Assembly: GCA_022559845.1 (NCBI GenBank)
Contig: JAHNEJ010002204.1
Span: 1 to 64,000, forward strand
Length of the DNA stretch: 64,000 nt
Reading direction: 5' to 3'
DNA from: Amorphophallus konjac
Taxonomy: Eukaryota > Streptophyta > Magnoliopsida > Alismatales > Araceae
Part shown: one piece after another, positions 20,695 to 33,270 of the stretch
Numbering within the stretch: position 1 is the stretch's first letter
Layout: every line of letters begins with the position of its first letter
Program-made: the position numbers and the translations under genes
Notes under the pieces: model-generated
What the model was told of the DNA's origin: nothing
The model's input: only the letters and a program-made list of their open reading frames with translations
The model's database searches: none

Positions 20695-23028
20695 GATCCG
20701 ATTTTCACGGATCTTGTTTCCCCTCTTGCCAACTCAAATCTTATATTATACTCCTAACGAAGCAAACCTTCGTTGGCTAGAAGGCTTGCTGTTGAGAAGG
20801 GGAGACACTTCTGAAGGGTTGCAGAGAAGGGAAGAGTTGCTTCTTCCATTTGCTACAACTACTGCCACTTCACAGAGGTAGGTGTTCTCAACTTTTAACT
20901 AAACTAGTAGCTAATCTAGGATGATTAGTCTAGGCATTTAGTCTTAGACTCATTTCCATGCGATATTTAGTGTTTATAAAGCATGTGTTAGCTTAAATCT
21001 AGGATGATTAGCATGTATTAGCTTCATACCTAAGTTAATTAGCATGTATTAGCTTTATACCCAGAATAATTAGCATGTATTAGCAAGTATTAGCAAGTAT
21101 TAGTCTCATACCTAGAATAATTAGCATGTGTTAACTTAAATCTAAGATGATTAGCATGTATTAGCTTCATACCTAAGATAATTAGCATGTATTAGCAAGT
21201 ATTAGCATGTATTAGTCTCATAACTAGAATAATTAGTATGTGTTAGCTTAAATCTAGGACGATTAGCATGTATTAGCTTCATACCTAAGATAATTAGCAT
21301 GTATTAGCCTTATACCCAGAATAACTAGCATGTATTAGCAAGTAGTAGTCTCATACCTAGAATAATTAGCATGTGTTGGCTTAAATCTAGGATGATTAGC
21401 ATGTATTAGCTTCATACCCAAGATAATTAGCAAGTATTATTCTCATACCTAGAATAATTAGCATGTGTTAGCTTAAATCTAAGATGATTAGCATGTATTA
21501 GCCTCGTACCTAAGATAATTAGCATGTAGTAGCCTTATACCCAAGATGATTAGCATGTATTAGCTTCAATCTAGGGTAGTTGGCATGTATTAGCTTCATA
21601 TCCATACGATATATCCGTCTAACGCAAGTTTTATCGTGTTTTTACGTAACTTATTAGTTTAACTAATCTGTTAACATACATAATTAACATGTTAGTTAAT
21701 CTACTAACTAATTAGCATACCTAATTAATCTGTTAGGTAGCCTATCTAGAAACCTTGTCTCCATTTAGTTCCTTTAAAAATGAAAACTTGTATGATACGT
21801 CATGTTAAAAATCTGATATTTAAGCAACTAAAGCATGAAACGAGTGCATAAATAAAGATCCGATTTTCACGGATCTTGTTTCCTCTCTTGCCAACTCAAA
21901 CCTTATATTATACTCCTAACGAAGCAAACATTCGTTGGCTAGAAGGCTTGCTGTTGAGAAGGGGAGACACTTCTGAAGGGTTGCAGAGAAGGGAAGAGTT
22001 GCTTCTTCCATTTGCTACAACTACTGCCACTTCACAGAGGTAGGTGTTCTCAACTTTTAACTAAACTAGTAGCTAATCTAGGATGATTAGTCTAGGCATT
22101 TAGTCTTAGGCTAATTTCCATGCGATATTTAGTGTTTATAAAGCATGTGTTAGCTTAAATATAGGATGATTAGCATGTATTAGCTTCATACCTAAGTTAA
22201 TTAGCATGTATTAGCTTTATACCCAGAATAATTAGCATGTATTAGCAAGTATTAGCAAGTATTAGTCTCATACCTAGAATAATTAGCATGTGTTAGCTTA
22301 AATCTAGGATGATTAGCATGTATTACTTTCATACCTAAGATAATTAGCATGTATTAGTAAGTATTAGCATGTATTAGTCTCATACCTAGAATAATTAGTA
22401 TGTGTTAGCTTAAATCTAGGACGATTAGCATGTATTAGCTTCATACCTAAGATAATTAACATGTATTAGCCTTATACCCAGAATAACTAGCATGTATTAG
22501 CAAGTAGTAGTCTCATACCTAGAATAATTAGCATGTGTTGGCTTAAATCTAGGATGATTAGCATGTATTAGCTTCATACACAAGATAATTAGCAAGTATT
22601 ATTCTCATACCTAGAATAATTAGCATGTGTTAGCTTAAATCTAGGATGATTAGCATGTATTAACCTCGTACCTAAGATAATTAGCATGTAGTAGCCTTAT
22701 ACCCAAGATGATTAGTATTGATTAGCATGTATTAGCTTCAATCTAGGGTAGTTGGCATGTATTAGCTTCATATCCATACGATATATCCGTCTAACGCAAG
22801 TTTTATCATGTTTTTACGTAACTTATTAGTTTAACTAACCTGTTAACATATCTAATTAACATGTTAGTTGATCTACTAACTAATTAACATACCTAATTAA
22901 TCTGTTAGGTAGCCTATCTAGAAACCTTGTCTCCATTTAGTTCCTTTAAAAATGAAAACTTATATGATACGTCATGTTAAAAATGTGATATTTAAGTAAC
23001 TAAAGCATGAAACGAGTGCATAAATAAA
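20695..23028 (+). repeat. 1.16-kb tandem duplication inside 5' LTR
   Basis: Both copies start GATCCGATTTTCACGGATC and end ...GCATAAATAAA. In the 3' LTR one copy (about 30,034-31,203) runs from the same start to AAAGATCTATAATCC. The junction lies at a shared GATC, which fits slippage or unequal exchange. Confidence 0.9.
20920..21620 (+). repeat. ATTAGCATGTATTAGC minisatellite in LTR
   Basis: Repeats of about 30-40 bp with GATTAGCATGTATTAGCTTCATACC(T/C)AAGATAATTAGC. It recurs in the duplicated segment (about 22,080-22,790) and in the 3' LTR (about 30,255-30,950). No coding potential. Confidence 0.85.
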
Positions 23029-23154
23029 GATCTATAATCCTTACAGTTTTCTCTATCTATCCATGTCATCAGTTTTACCTAAATAAACTTAAATCAAAGG
23101 TTAATACCCTAGCTTAATCAAAGATTAATACCTTGAGTCATTTTGAGCAGATTT

Positions 23155-23490
23155 GAACTGCAGAGTCGACCCTGCCTGTTGACAGGGCCGACCCTGCCTG
23201 TTGGCAGAGTCGACCCTGCCTGTTGACAGGGTCGACCCTGCTTGTTCACCGCGTTAACGCAGTGAACGGCAGAGTCGACCCTGCCTGTTGACAGGGTCGA
23301 CCCTGCCTGTTCACCGCGTTGACGTAGTGAACGGCAGAGTCGACCCTGCTTGTTGGCAGAGTCGACCCTGCCTGTTGACAGGGTTGACCCTGCCTGTTCA
23401 CAGGGTCGACCCAGCCTGTTCGCAGGGTTGACGCGATGAACTGCAGGGTTGACGCGATGGACTGCAGGGTTGACGCGATGAACTGCTGAG
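23155..23490 (+). repeat. GTCGACCCTGCCTGTT tandem repeat in LTR
   Basis: Repeated units of GTCGACCCTGCCTGTTGACAG and CACCGCGTTGACGCAGTGAA. Each is itself partly palindromic (CTGTTGACAG, GTCGAC). The 3' LTR counterpart is 31,325-31,710 with a different copy number. Confidence 0.85.
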
Positions 23491-23825
23491 TCAACACAAC
23501 TGGCTCATTGCGTTAACCTGATCGTTAGGCTTTCATTTTTGCCATCTCCACTGATAGATGTCAGCCTGAGAGGTGATATTTAACTCCTGACAGGGTCCTC
23601 TCAACCCTGTATAATTTCCAGGAAGGGCATCCCACAGTGAGGGTGTCGTTTCTAAAATTGTCAGGTGGCCCATAAGGCACCTCTCTTGTCTAATTTTTTT
23701 CCGTGTATCAAACGTTACTGGTTTCCACTCCTAATTCATCCCTACACATCAATGCGCCCTTGGATTCCATTCCATAATTCCGCCTTATATATCATACTGG
23801 TCAAACCTTGAAATTCCCTATTGGC

Positions 23826-23832
23826 TATAAAT
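23826..23832 (+). promoter_or_regulatory. LTR promoter TATA box
   Basis: CTATTGGCTATAAATGAGAG has a CAAT-type ATTGG just before TATAAAT. The same is found in the 3' LTR at 32,059-32,065. Transcription would start about 30 bp downstream, leaving about 0.9 kb of R-U5. Confidence 0.7.
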
Positions 23833-24787
23833 GAGAGTGGATGTCAACAAACATGATTAATGCTGTGCATATAGGGCCCAGTCTGGTCCTGGGAGGAGCA
23901 CCCGAAAGTACTTGTGCCCATGGGAGTTTATTGACCACGGTGTTTGGCATTGCACCGGAGTACTTGCTTGCTAGGCTTTAGACATTCCACTCATTCTCGT
24001 GATATTACTTGATTGATTTGACTTGAGACCCGCAGAAGGGTAAAGTTTTGCTTGAATGAAATTGATAAATAGCCAATTCCAGTTTTACATGCTTAAATTT
24101 ATATTACTTTCTATTACTTGCTTGACATGAGTTCTTACTCTCTTTGAAAGATTTTCGTTAATTCCAGTTATTACTTGCTTGAATCTCTTACTATTGCTGC
24201 ATTGAAGTTGGAATCCTTATACTCTCACTTGTTATTCCTTCACTGCTCTTGTCGATTTTTACAATCCTTGATATCTACTCATCTACATGCATAACTTTAC
24301 TGACATTAATCGAACTTGTAAACCACTTAAAGCATGTTAAATCTTGAGATGTAATTCCTACTGAGCGATTCGCTCATCTAGTTATTTTTCTAACCTTTTC
24401 AGGTAGTTTGGATATTGGCCAGAACACGGAAGGGGATGAGTCTGAGTGATGAGTGTAGAATGGAGTCATCAATTTTCATGTTAATTGTGATGTCCTTTGT
24501 GTTATTGTATTAGTTCACTTATGTCAGTTGTATCAATTCATCTATGGCATTTGTATTAGTCAACTTGATTAGAACTGCTTAAGATTTGAAGCCTAGTCGT
24601 TTGACTCTGGGAACATATGTATTTATCCTTTGATTAGTTGTGACAATTGTCAGCTCGTACTATTTGTATTAATTTCGAGTTAAAGCTTAGTTATTTGCGC
24701 ACTCTGATATTTACAAGATTGACACGATCTATATAGACATGTCACGCTTCCGGGTAATCTTCCGCGCTCGGGGCGTGACAGTCTTCG

Positions 24788-24800
24788 TGGTATCAGAGCC
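24788..24800 (+). promoter_or_regulatory. Primer-binding site (initiator Met-tRNA)
   Basis: TGGTATCAGAGCC lies 7 nt after the 5' LTR end. This is the usual plant Ty3/gypsy and Ty1/copia primer site complementary to the 3' end of tRNA-iMet. Confidence 0.93.
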
Positions 24801-25012
24801 TATGTTTTCAAACCTAGGGAACAAAAAAAAAATAAATGGTTAGAAATTGAAATCTAAGTAAAAACTTGAGTCCAAGGATAGGTAAAACTCAAGTTCAAGG
24901 ATAGATATACCTTACCTGGTGAGATGGATAGAGCCATGGGTTAAGTTCTAAAATGACTTTCGACCTTACAAGTAAATCCGATCTTTATCATGCTTAACTC
25001 TTTTGTAGGATC

Positions 25013-25708
25013 ATGGCTGCGGAAAGAGCACAATGGCGAGAGATGCAACGCACCGTGCAAGGCCTCACACAGGCACTACAGCAAGTGGCCCAAGGTGGAG
25101 CAAATCGTGGAGCGGGGGTTCTCCACCGAAGTTTCCGTAACATGAACCCACCGAGGTTCATGGGTTCGTCCGACCCCGAGGATGCCGAGAATTGGCTAAA
25201 GGAGATGGAACGAATCTTCCGTGTGATGCAATGCGCGGATGAAGAGAAGGTTTTACTTGCCGTATTCCAACTAGAGCGGGACGCTCGATGCTGGTGGAAA
25301 TCCATAGAAGCAACACTGCCAGAATACCATGTCACATGGGATGAATTCACGGAGCATTTCAACAAGTACTTCTCCGATCATATCCAGGAAAAGAAAGCCA
25401 CGGAATTCGCCGTTCTAAAACAACGGGGCTTGAAAGTGGCTGAGTATGAGACCCAATTCTCCAGATTATCTAGGTATGCACTCCACTTGGTGTGTACGGA
25501 AAAGATGAAGGCGAGAAGATTCCTCAACAGGCTTCGGCCCCATTATATCACACAACTTACCCCGATGGACATCCAAGTCTATTCGGAGATGGTTCGGCGT
25601 GCTCAACTGCTGGAAGACGCCATCGAATTATCTGAGAGAATCCGAGGAAGAGACAAGAAGGAACCCGTCACAAGTCCGGGAAAATTCAAACAATCCTTCA
25701 ACAAGTAG
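25013..25708 (+). CDS. gag: Chromovirus Gag (231 aa to stop)
   Basis: Capsid-type Gag with MNPPRFMGSSDPEDAENWL and MERIFRVMQCADEEKVLLAV, a retrotransposon gag domain (about residues 60-190) that assembles the particle and binds RNA. The ATG at 25,013 follows the primer site by 212 nt. It ends at TAG after FNK, but the same frame continues at once into the zinc-knuckle and protease part, so the stop is probably a mutation of the single gag-pol frame rather than a natural boundary. Readthrough cannot be excluded. Confidence 0.85.
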   Translation: MAAERAQWREMQRTVQGLTQALQQVAQGGANRGAGVLHRSFRNMNPPRFMGSSDPEDAENWLKEMERIFRVMQCADEEKVLLAVFQLERDARCWWKSIEATLPEYHVTWDEFTEHFNKYFSDHIQEKKATEFAVLKQRGLKVAEYETQFSRLSRYALHLVCTEKMKARRFLNRLRPHYITQLTPMDIQVYSEMVRRAQLLEDAIELSERIRGRDKKEPVTSPGKFKQSFNK

Positions 25709-28700
25709 CGATTCTTCATGGGAGGGGAGCCCTCTAAGGTGAAGAAATTCCAGAAGAATGACAGACCATTCTCCACCACCACACCATCAAAGGAGATTTG
25801 CAAGTATTGTGATAAAGCTGGTCATAAGACCGAGGAATGCTGGAGAAAGTTAGGAGCTTGTCTTCGATGTGGGAGCCGAGAGCATCGAATCCCAGACTGT
25901 CCACTGATGAAGGAACAAGACACCAAAGACGAGAAGCGTCCGGTAAAGAAACAAGGCAGTATGCAAGCTCTCCAAGAGACGGAACCCACTAAAGGTGGAA
26001 TTGTGGAAGGTACTCTCACTATTTGTTCAAAAACTGCTCAAGTTTTATTCGATACCGGAGCAACTCATTCATTCGTTTCCAAGAACTTTGCTGCTTCATT
26101 TTCTAAGAAACATGAACTGTTAGATTTGGTCATATCTACACCTCTTGGGAATGAGTCTGATATCACTTATCACTATCCAAACTGTGAAGTGATGATTAAG
26201 GGAAATAATTTACCTGCTGACCTGATATGCCTAGATATAAAGGGTTATGATGTCATACTAGGTGCCGACTGGCTATCCACATACCAAGCAACTATAGATT
26301 GCCAGCATGGCAAGGTAACTTTCGTAGATTTCCCAGAGCTAGTTTACAATAGCCATCGGAGTAAATCACTTCTTATATCAGCACTCCGAGCTAGTAAACT
26401 TATGAATAAGGGATGCATGACTTTCATAGCATTCGTGACTGCCACGAAAGTCGAGAAGGTTAAACTTGAAGACATCCGTGTAATTCGGGATTTTCCTGAT
26501 GTTTTTCCAGAAGATTTAACCGGCTTACCCCCGGAAAGGGAAGTGTCGTTCACAATCGACCTTGTCCCTGGTGCTCGTCCTATTTCCAGGGCACCATACA
26601 GAATGTCCCCTGCTGAGCTGAAGGAACTAAAAGAGCAGCTAATGGAGTTATTGAACAAGGCTTTCATCAGGCCGAGTACTTCCCATGGGGAGCACCCGTG
26701 CTATTCGTCAAAAAGAAGGACGGATCGATGAGATTATGCATAGATTATCGGCAGCTAAATCACCTTACAATCAAGAACAAGTATCCACTGCCAAGGATTG
26801 ATGAGCTGTTCGATCAACTATCTGGAGCTTTATATTTCTCCAAGATTGATCTTCGTTCTGGTTACCACCAATTGAAGATCAAAGAAGAAGACATTCATAA
26901 AACTGCATTCCGAAGCAGGTATGGGCATTACGAATTTACTGTTATGCCTTTCGGACTAACAAATGCCCCTGCAGCTTTTATGCAGTTAATGAACAGCATA
27001 TTCAGGCCCTATTTAGACCAATTTATTGTGGTCTTTATTGATGATATTCTGATCTATTCAAAGACCGAAGAGGATCATGAAGAACACCTCAAGAAGGCAT
27101 TGCAGATATGAAGGGGAAACAAGCTATATGCCAAATTCAGCAAATGCGAGTTTTGGCTCGAGGAAGTATCCTTCTTAGGCCATATCATTTCGAAGAACGA
27201 AATTACTGTTGACCCATCAAAGGTCGAAGCCGTGAAGAACTGGGAACGACCCACAAATGTAACTGAGATTCGGAGCTTCTTGGGTCTAGCTGGTTACTAC
27301 CGGCGTTTTATAAAGGACTTCTCCAAAATTGCTGTTCCCCTGACCAGGTTAACCCGCAAGGAAGTGCCTTATGAGTGGAAGGAAGACTGTGAAAAGAGTT
27401 TCAAACTTTGAAGGATCTCTTGACCACTGCTCCAGTCTTATCATTACCAATGGAAGGAGAAAAATACGAGGTATATACCGATGCTTCTGGTATTGGCCTC
27501 GGATGTGTATTGATGCAGAATGGGAGAGTCATTGCATACTCTTCCGACAATTGAAGAAACATGAAGAGAACTACCCAGTTCACGACTTAGAACTGGCCGC
27601 AGTAGTATTCGCTTTAAAGATCTGGAGGCACTATCTCTACGGAGAACAATTCACTGTGTACTCCGATCATAAAAGCCTCAAGTACTTATTCTCCCAAAAG
27701 GAGCTGAACATGCGGCAAAGGCGTTGGCTCGAGTATCTCAAGGATTTCGACTTCACTATACAGTACCATCCTGGTAAGGGTAATTCCGTAGCTGATGCCC
27801 TTAGTCGAAAGCCGAGAACAATATTGGCCAACTGCATGATACAAGAATGGAAACTGCTGGAGAAATTCTCTGAGCTTGATATCAGCACAGATGAGAAGAA
27901 CATGTGTATTATTCTATCTCATATGAGCCTACATCCAGATTTGCTACCTGAAATCAAGAAGTTACAAGAAGAGGATCCCTCGCTAGTGGAGATAAAGAGC
28001 AAGCTGGACGAGAGACTGGATTTCAAGCTGGCACCTGATGGCAGATTACTATTTCATGAACGGACATGTGTGCCCGACTGTCCCGAATTGAAGAAGAAGA
28101 TTCTTGAAGAAGCTCATAGATCGAGGTACACAATCCACCCTGGAGCCACTAAGATGTACCAAGACTTGAAAAGAACTTTCTGGTGGTCTAACATGAAAAG
28201 GGAGATAGCAGACTTTGTGTCTCGTTGCCTCACATGCCAACAAGTGAAGGCGGAACATCAAAAACCCGCCGGAAAGCTACATCTGCTGGATATTCCCAAG
28301 TGGAAGTGGGAAGACATTGGCATGGACTTTATCATGGGTTTGCCCAAGTCTAGGGGCGGATATGATGGAATTTGGGTAATTATCGACCGGTTAACTAAAT
28401 CGGCCCATTTCTTACCCATCAAAAGTCGATGGTCAGTCGACGTACTTGCTGCCCTGTATATGAAGGAAATGGTTAGATTGCATGGAGTTCCCGTCTCGAT
28501 CGTATCTGACCGAGACCCGCGCTTCACCTCTTATTTCTGGAAGAGCTTGCAACACTCCTTGGGGACGAGACTCAACTACAGCACTGCTTTTCATCCCCAG
28601 ACAGATGGACAGACCGAGAGGACTAATCAAGTTGTGGAAGATATGTTAAGGGCATGCATTATAGACTTCGGTGGTAGTTGGAATGACCACTTACCACTAG

Positions 28701-29359
28701 CCGAATTTATATATAACAACAGCTATCAAGCCAGCATACAAATGGCACCTTTTGAGGCATTATATGGCAGGAGTTGCCGATCTCCCATATGCTGGGATGA
28801 AGTCGGTGAACAATAAATTCTAGGTCCTGACATGGTGCGAGATTCTACCGAGAAGATACAACTCATTAGAGAAAGGTTAATGATAGCACAGTCCAGGCAG
28901 AAATCTTATGCCGATAACAGAAGGCGAGACCTGGAATTTCAAGTCGGAGATCATGTTTTCCTCAAGGTATCTCCCGGCCGAGACATTAGAAGATTCGGTG
29001 TTAAAAGTAAATTAACACCAAGGTTTATCGGTCCATTCGAAGTACTGGAAAGGGTAGGCGAAGTGGCTTATCGTATCGCCCTACCTCCACAACTGTCAGA
29101 AGTGCACAACGTATTTTATGTTTCTATGCTAAAGAAATACGTGCACGATTTCTCACACGTCATCGATCACACTGACTTGGTGATACAGAAGGACCTCACC
29201 TATGAGCAAAGGCTAGTAAAGATCCTCGACCAAGAAATCTGAGTTCTAAGGAACAAGACGACCCCTATGGTAAAAATTCAATGGAATCGATGCTTAGAAC
29301 AAGAAGCTACATGGGAAACCGAGGAGTCTATGAGAAGGAGATTTCCAGAATTATTCTAG
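25709..29359 (+). pseudogene. pol: Chromovirus pol (PR-RT-RH-IN-CHD), broken
   Basis: In frame with gag: zinc knuckle CKYCDKAGHKTEECW, a second CLRCGSREHRIPDC, then protease (LFDTGATHSFVS). A 1-bp loss near 26,685 shifts the frame before RT. RT follows at 26,698 ([43 protein letters not shown]). Stop TGA is at 27,109; further 1-bp shifts lie near 27,403 and 27,546 around the first RNase H Asp (VYTDASG). RNase H ([26 protein letters not shown]) and integrase ([33 protein letters not shown]) share the frame from 27,546. TAA at 28,813 and TGA at 29,240 precede a chromodomain-like end (VKIQWNRCLEQEATWE) closing at 29,357. The enzymes would act in particle-borne replication and integration. Confidence 0.9.
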
Positions 29360-29426
29360 TCCGTAAGTAATTCTCACCCTCCTTGTCTCTGTATAATGTA
29401 ATTGAATTTGGGGACCAAATTCTTTT

Positions 29427-29439
29427 AAGTGGGGGAGGG
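29427..29439 (+). promoter_or_regulatory. Polypurine tract
   Basis: AAGTGGGGGAGGG immediately precedes the 3' LTR start; it is the plus-strand primer. The identical tract precedes the partial LTR at 16,026. Confidence 0.9.
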
Positions 29440-29451
29440 TGTAGCATCCCG

Positions 29452-29494
<43 letters not shown>

Positions 29495-32400
29495 TATTTC
29501 CCAAACAAAAATATATTAGATAAACTCTAGATTAAGTAAGAAGTTGGAACACGTAGTTATCATATGTAAAGAGTATTCACTTAACAAGTGGCTTCCTAGT
29601 GTAGTTGGTTAAGTAACTTGTCTTTCAACTCAATGACTAGGGTTCAAATCCTAGCATCCACAATTTACTTTTTGTGCCAAATAATTATATACGATAGGCT
29701 AGCAATACAAGACCCCCCTCCTTGTGATTTTTTTGACAAACCTGCGTTGGCATCTGTCCTTTTCATACGTGAATAGTGCCATGAATAGTATCACTTTTTA
29801 TTTAAAAAGAATTTTTCAAAAAAAAAATTATATGTAAAAATAGAGAAAAATATAAGGATCTTATCTATGAAATTTCATTAACTAACTCCATCAAATTTTA
29901 AAGATAAAAATCATGAAAGTTAAGTGGGAAGTTTAAAATTAATAAACCACCCTCTCATAGGAGCTACAATCCACCCGACAACCTTTCGATTTCCTTATCC
30001 CCAACAGCCTGTATAAGTTGGCATCCCACTGAGATCCGATTTTCACGGATCTTGTTTCCCCTCTTGCCAACTCAAACCTTATATTATACTCCTAACGAAG
30101 CAAACCTTCGTTGGCTAGAAGGCTTGCTGTTAAGAAGGGGAGACACTTCTGAAGGGTTGCAGAGAAGGGAAGAGTTGTTCTTCCATTTACTACAACTACT
30201 GCCACTTCACAGAGGTAGGTGTTCTCAACTTTTAACTAAACTAGTAGCTAATCTAGGATGATTAGTCTAGGCATTTAGTCTTAGGCTCATTTCCATGCGA
30301 TATTTAGTGTTTATAAAGTATGTGTTAGCTTAAATCTAGGATGATTAACATGTATTAGCTTCATACCTAAGTTAATTAGCATGTATTAGCTTTATACCCA
30401 GAATAATTAGCATGTATTAACAAGTATTAGTAAGTATTAGTCTCATACCTAGAATAATTAGCATGTGTTAGCTTAAATCTAGGATGATTAGCAGGTATTA
30501 GTTTCATACCTAAGATAATTAGCATGTATTAGCAAGTATTAGCATGTATTAGTCTCATACCTAGAATAATTAGTATGTGTTAGTTTAAATCTAGGACGAT
30601 TAGCATGTATTAGCTTCATACCTAAGATAATTAGCATGTATTAGCCTTATACCCAGAATAACTAGCATGTATTAGCAAGTAGTAGTCTCATACCTAGAAT
30701 AATTAGCATGTGTTGGCTTAAATCTATGATGATTAGCATGTATTAGCTTCATACCCAAGATAATTAGCAAGTATTATTCTCATACCTAGAATAATTAGCA
30801 TGTGTTAGCTTAAATCTAGGATGATTAGTACGTATTAGCCTCGTACCTAAGATAATTAGCATGTAGTAGCCTTATACCCAAGATGATTAGCATTGATTAG
30901 CATGTATTAGCTTCAATCTAGGGTAGTTGGCATGTATTAGCTTCATATCCATACGATATATCCGTCTAACGTAAGTTTTATCATGTTTTTACGTAACTTA
31001 TTAGTTTAACTAACCTGTTAATATACCTAATTAACATGTTAGTTGATCTACTAACTAATTAGCATACCTAATTAATCTGTTAGGTAGCCTATCTAGAAAC
31101 CTTGTCTCCATTTAGTTCCTTTAAAAATGAAAATTTGTATGATATGTCATGTTAAAAATCTGATATTTAAGCAACTAAAGCATGAAACGAGTGCATAAAT
31201 AAAGATCTATAATCCTTACAGTTTTCTCTATCTATCCATGTCATCAGTTTTACCTAAATAAACTTAAATCAAAGGTTAATACCCTAGCTTAATCAAAGAT
31301 TAATACCTTGAGCCATTTTGAGCAGATTTGAACTACAGAGTCGACCCTGCCAGTTCACCGCGTTGACGCGATGAACGGTAGAGTCGACCCTGCCTGTTGA
31401 CAGGGTCGACCCTGCCTGTTCACCGCGTTGACGCAGCAGAGTCGACCCTGCCTGTTGACAGGGTCGACCCTGCCTGTTCACCGCGTTGACGCAGTGAACG
31501 GCAGAGTCGACCCTGCCTGTTGACAGGGTCAACACTGCCTGTTGGCAGAGTCGACCCTGCCTGTTGATAGGGTCGACCCTGCCTGTTCACCGCGTTGACG
31601 CAGTGAACGGCAGAGTCGACCCTGCCTGTTGGCAGAGTCGACCCTGCCTGTTCACAGGGTCGACCCAGCCTGTTCGCAGGGTTGACGCGATGAACTGCAG
31701 GATTGACGCGATGAACTGCTGAGTCAACACAACTGGCTCATTGCGTTAACCTGATCGTTAGGCTTTCACTTTTGCCATCTCCACTGATAGATGTCAGCCT
31801 GAGAGGTGATATTTAACTCCTGACAGGGTCCTCTAAACCCTGTATAATTCCCAGGAAGGGCATCCCACAGTGAGGGTGTCGTTTCTAAAATTCTCAGGTG
31901 GCCCATAAGGCACCTCTCTTATCTAGTTTTTTTCCGTGTATCAAACGTTACTGGTTTCCACTCCTAGTTCATCCCTACACATCAATGCGCCCTTGGATTC
32001 CATTCCATAATTCCACCTTATATATCATACTGGTCAAACCTTGAAATTCCCTATTGGCTATAAATGAGAGTGGATGTCAACAAACATGATTAATGCTGTG
32101 CATATAGGGCCCGGTCTGGTCCTGGGAGGAGCACCCGAAGGTACTTGTGCCCATGGGAGTTTATTGACCACGGTGTTTGGCATTGCACCGGAGTACTTGC
32201 TTGCTAGGCTTTAGACATTCCACTCATTCTCGTGATATTACTTGATTGATTTGACTTGAGACCCGCAGAAGGGTAAAGTTTTGCTTGAATGAAATTGATA
32301 AATAGCCAATTCCAATTTTACATGCTTGAATTTATATTACTTGCTTGACATGAGTTCTTACTCTCTTGGAAAGATTTTCGTTAATTCCAGTTATTACTTG

Positions 32401-33003
32401 CTTGAATCTCTTGCTATTGCTGCATTGAAGTTGGAATCCTTATACTCTCACTTGTTATTCCTTCACTGCTCTTGTCGATTTTTACAATCCTTGATATTTA
32501 CTCATCTACATGCATAACTTTACTGACATTAATCGAACTTTTAAACCACTTAAAGCATGTTAAATCTTGAGATGTAATTCCTACTGAGCGATTCGCTCAT
32601 CTAGTTATTTTTCTAACCTTTTCAGGTAGTTTGGATATTGGCCAGAACACGGAAGGGGATGAGTCTGAGTGATGAGTGTAGAATTGAGTCATCAATTGTC
32701 ATGTTAATTGTGATGTCCTTTGTGTTATTGTATTAGTTCACTTATGTCAGTTGTATCAATTCATCTATGTCATTTGTATTAGTCAACTTGATTAGAACTG
32801 CTTAAGATTTGAAGCCTAGTCGTTGGACTCTGGGAACATATATATTTATCCTTTGATTAGTTGTGACAATTGTCAGCTCGTACTATTTGTATTAATTTCG
32901 AGTTAAAACTTAGTTATTTACGCACTCTGATATTTACATGATTGACACGATCTATATAGACGTGTCACGCTTCCGGGTAATCTTCCGCGCTCGGGACGTG
33001 ACA
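29440..33003 (+). repeat. 3' LTR (3,564 bp)
   Basis: Starts TGTAGCATCCCG and ends GGGACGTGACA, followed by the TSD TGCAA. It carries the tRNA-like module (29,588-29,661), one copy of the 1.16-kb segment, the two minisatellites and the TATA box at 32,059. Confidence 0.95.
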
Positions 33004-33270
33004 TGCAATGCCAAAGAGATTTGGGAAATCATCCTTGAGAGATATGTTATTCATCCAAAAGGACATTCCAAGAAATTCGTCTTGCAACCATCTCCCACCT
33101 TCTATTTCCGTTGAGCAATGATAGAAATCCCTCTACCTCATAATGCTTCTCCAGATGCTAGACAGCTGATTATATCTGCATCCATGTGAGACCCAGTCAT
33201 CCTGGTTCCTTAGATATTTCTTCATGACTGAAGACATCCACATTGGCTCAGCTTCCATATCAGCCCTTCA
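33004..33270 (-). mobile_element. LINE relic, part 2
   Basis: Across the chromovirus, the minus-strand reading joins to 20,098. The pattern (GGRWLQDEFLGMSFWMNN, then DDFPNLFGIA) resembles the RT C-terminal side of plant LINEs, directly upstream of the zinc-binding tail in part 1. Its upstream limit is unclear. Confidence 0.6.

Larger units (their letters stand above)
20099..24780 (+). repeat. 5' LTR (4,682 bp, internally duplicated)
   Basis: Starts TGTAGCATCCCG followed by (TA)n and ends GGGGCGTGACA. It is 1.1 kb longer than the 3' LTR because a 1.16-kb segment is present twice (20,695-21,856 and 21,857-23,028). Confidence 0.95.
20099..33003 (+). mobile_element. Tekay/Del-type chromovirus, LTR to LTR
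   Basis: A 12.9-kb Ty3/gypsy element. The 5' LTR is 20,099-24,780, the primer-binding site is complementary to initiator Met-tRNA, then come gag, protease, RT, RNase H, integrase and chromodomain, a polypurine tract, and the 3' LTR 29,440-33,003. The 5-bp TSD TGCAA flanks it. The integrase-plus-chromodomain order and motifs place it among chromoviruses, most like Tekay/Del. Several stops and frameshifts interrupt the reading frame, so it can move only with help. By eye the final 1.2 kb of the two LTRs differ at roughly 2% of sites, implying a fairly recent insertion. It landed in a LINE relic. Confidence 0.93.
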
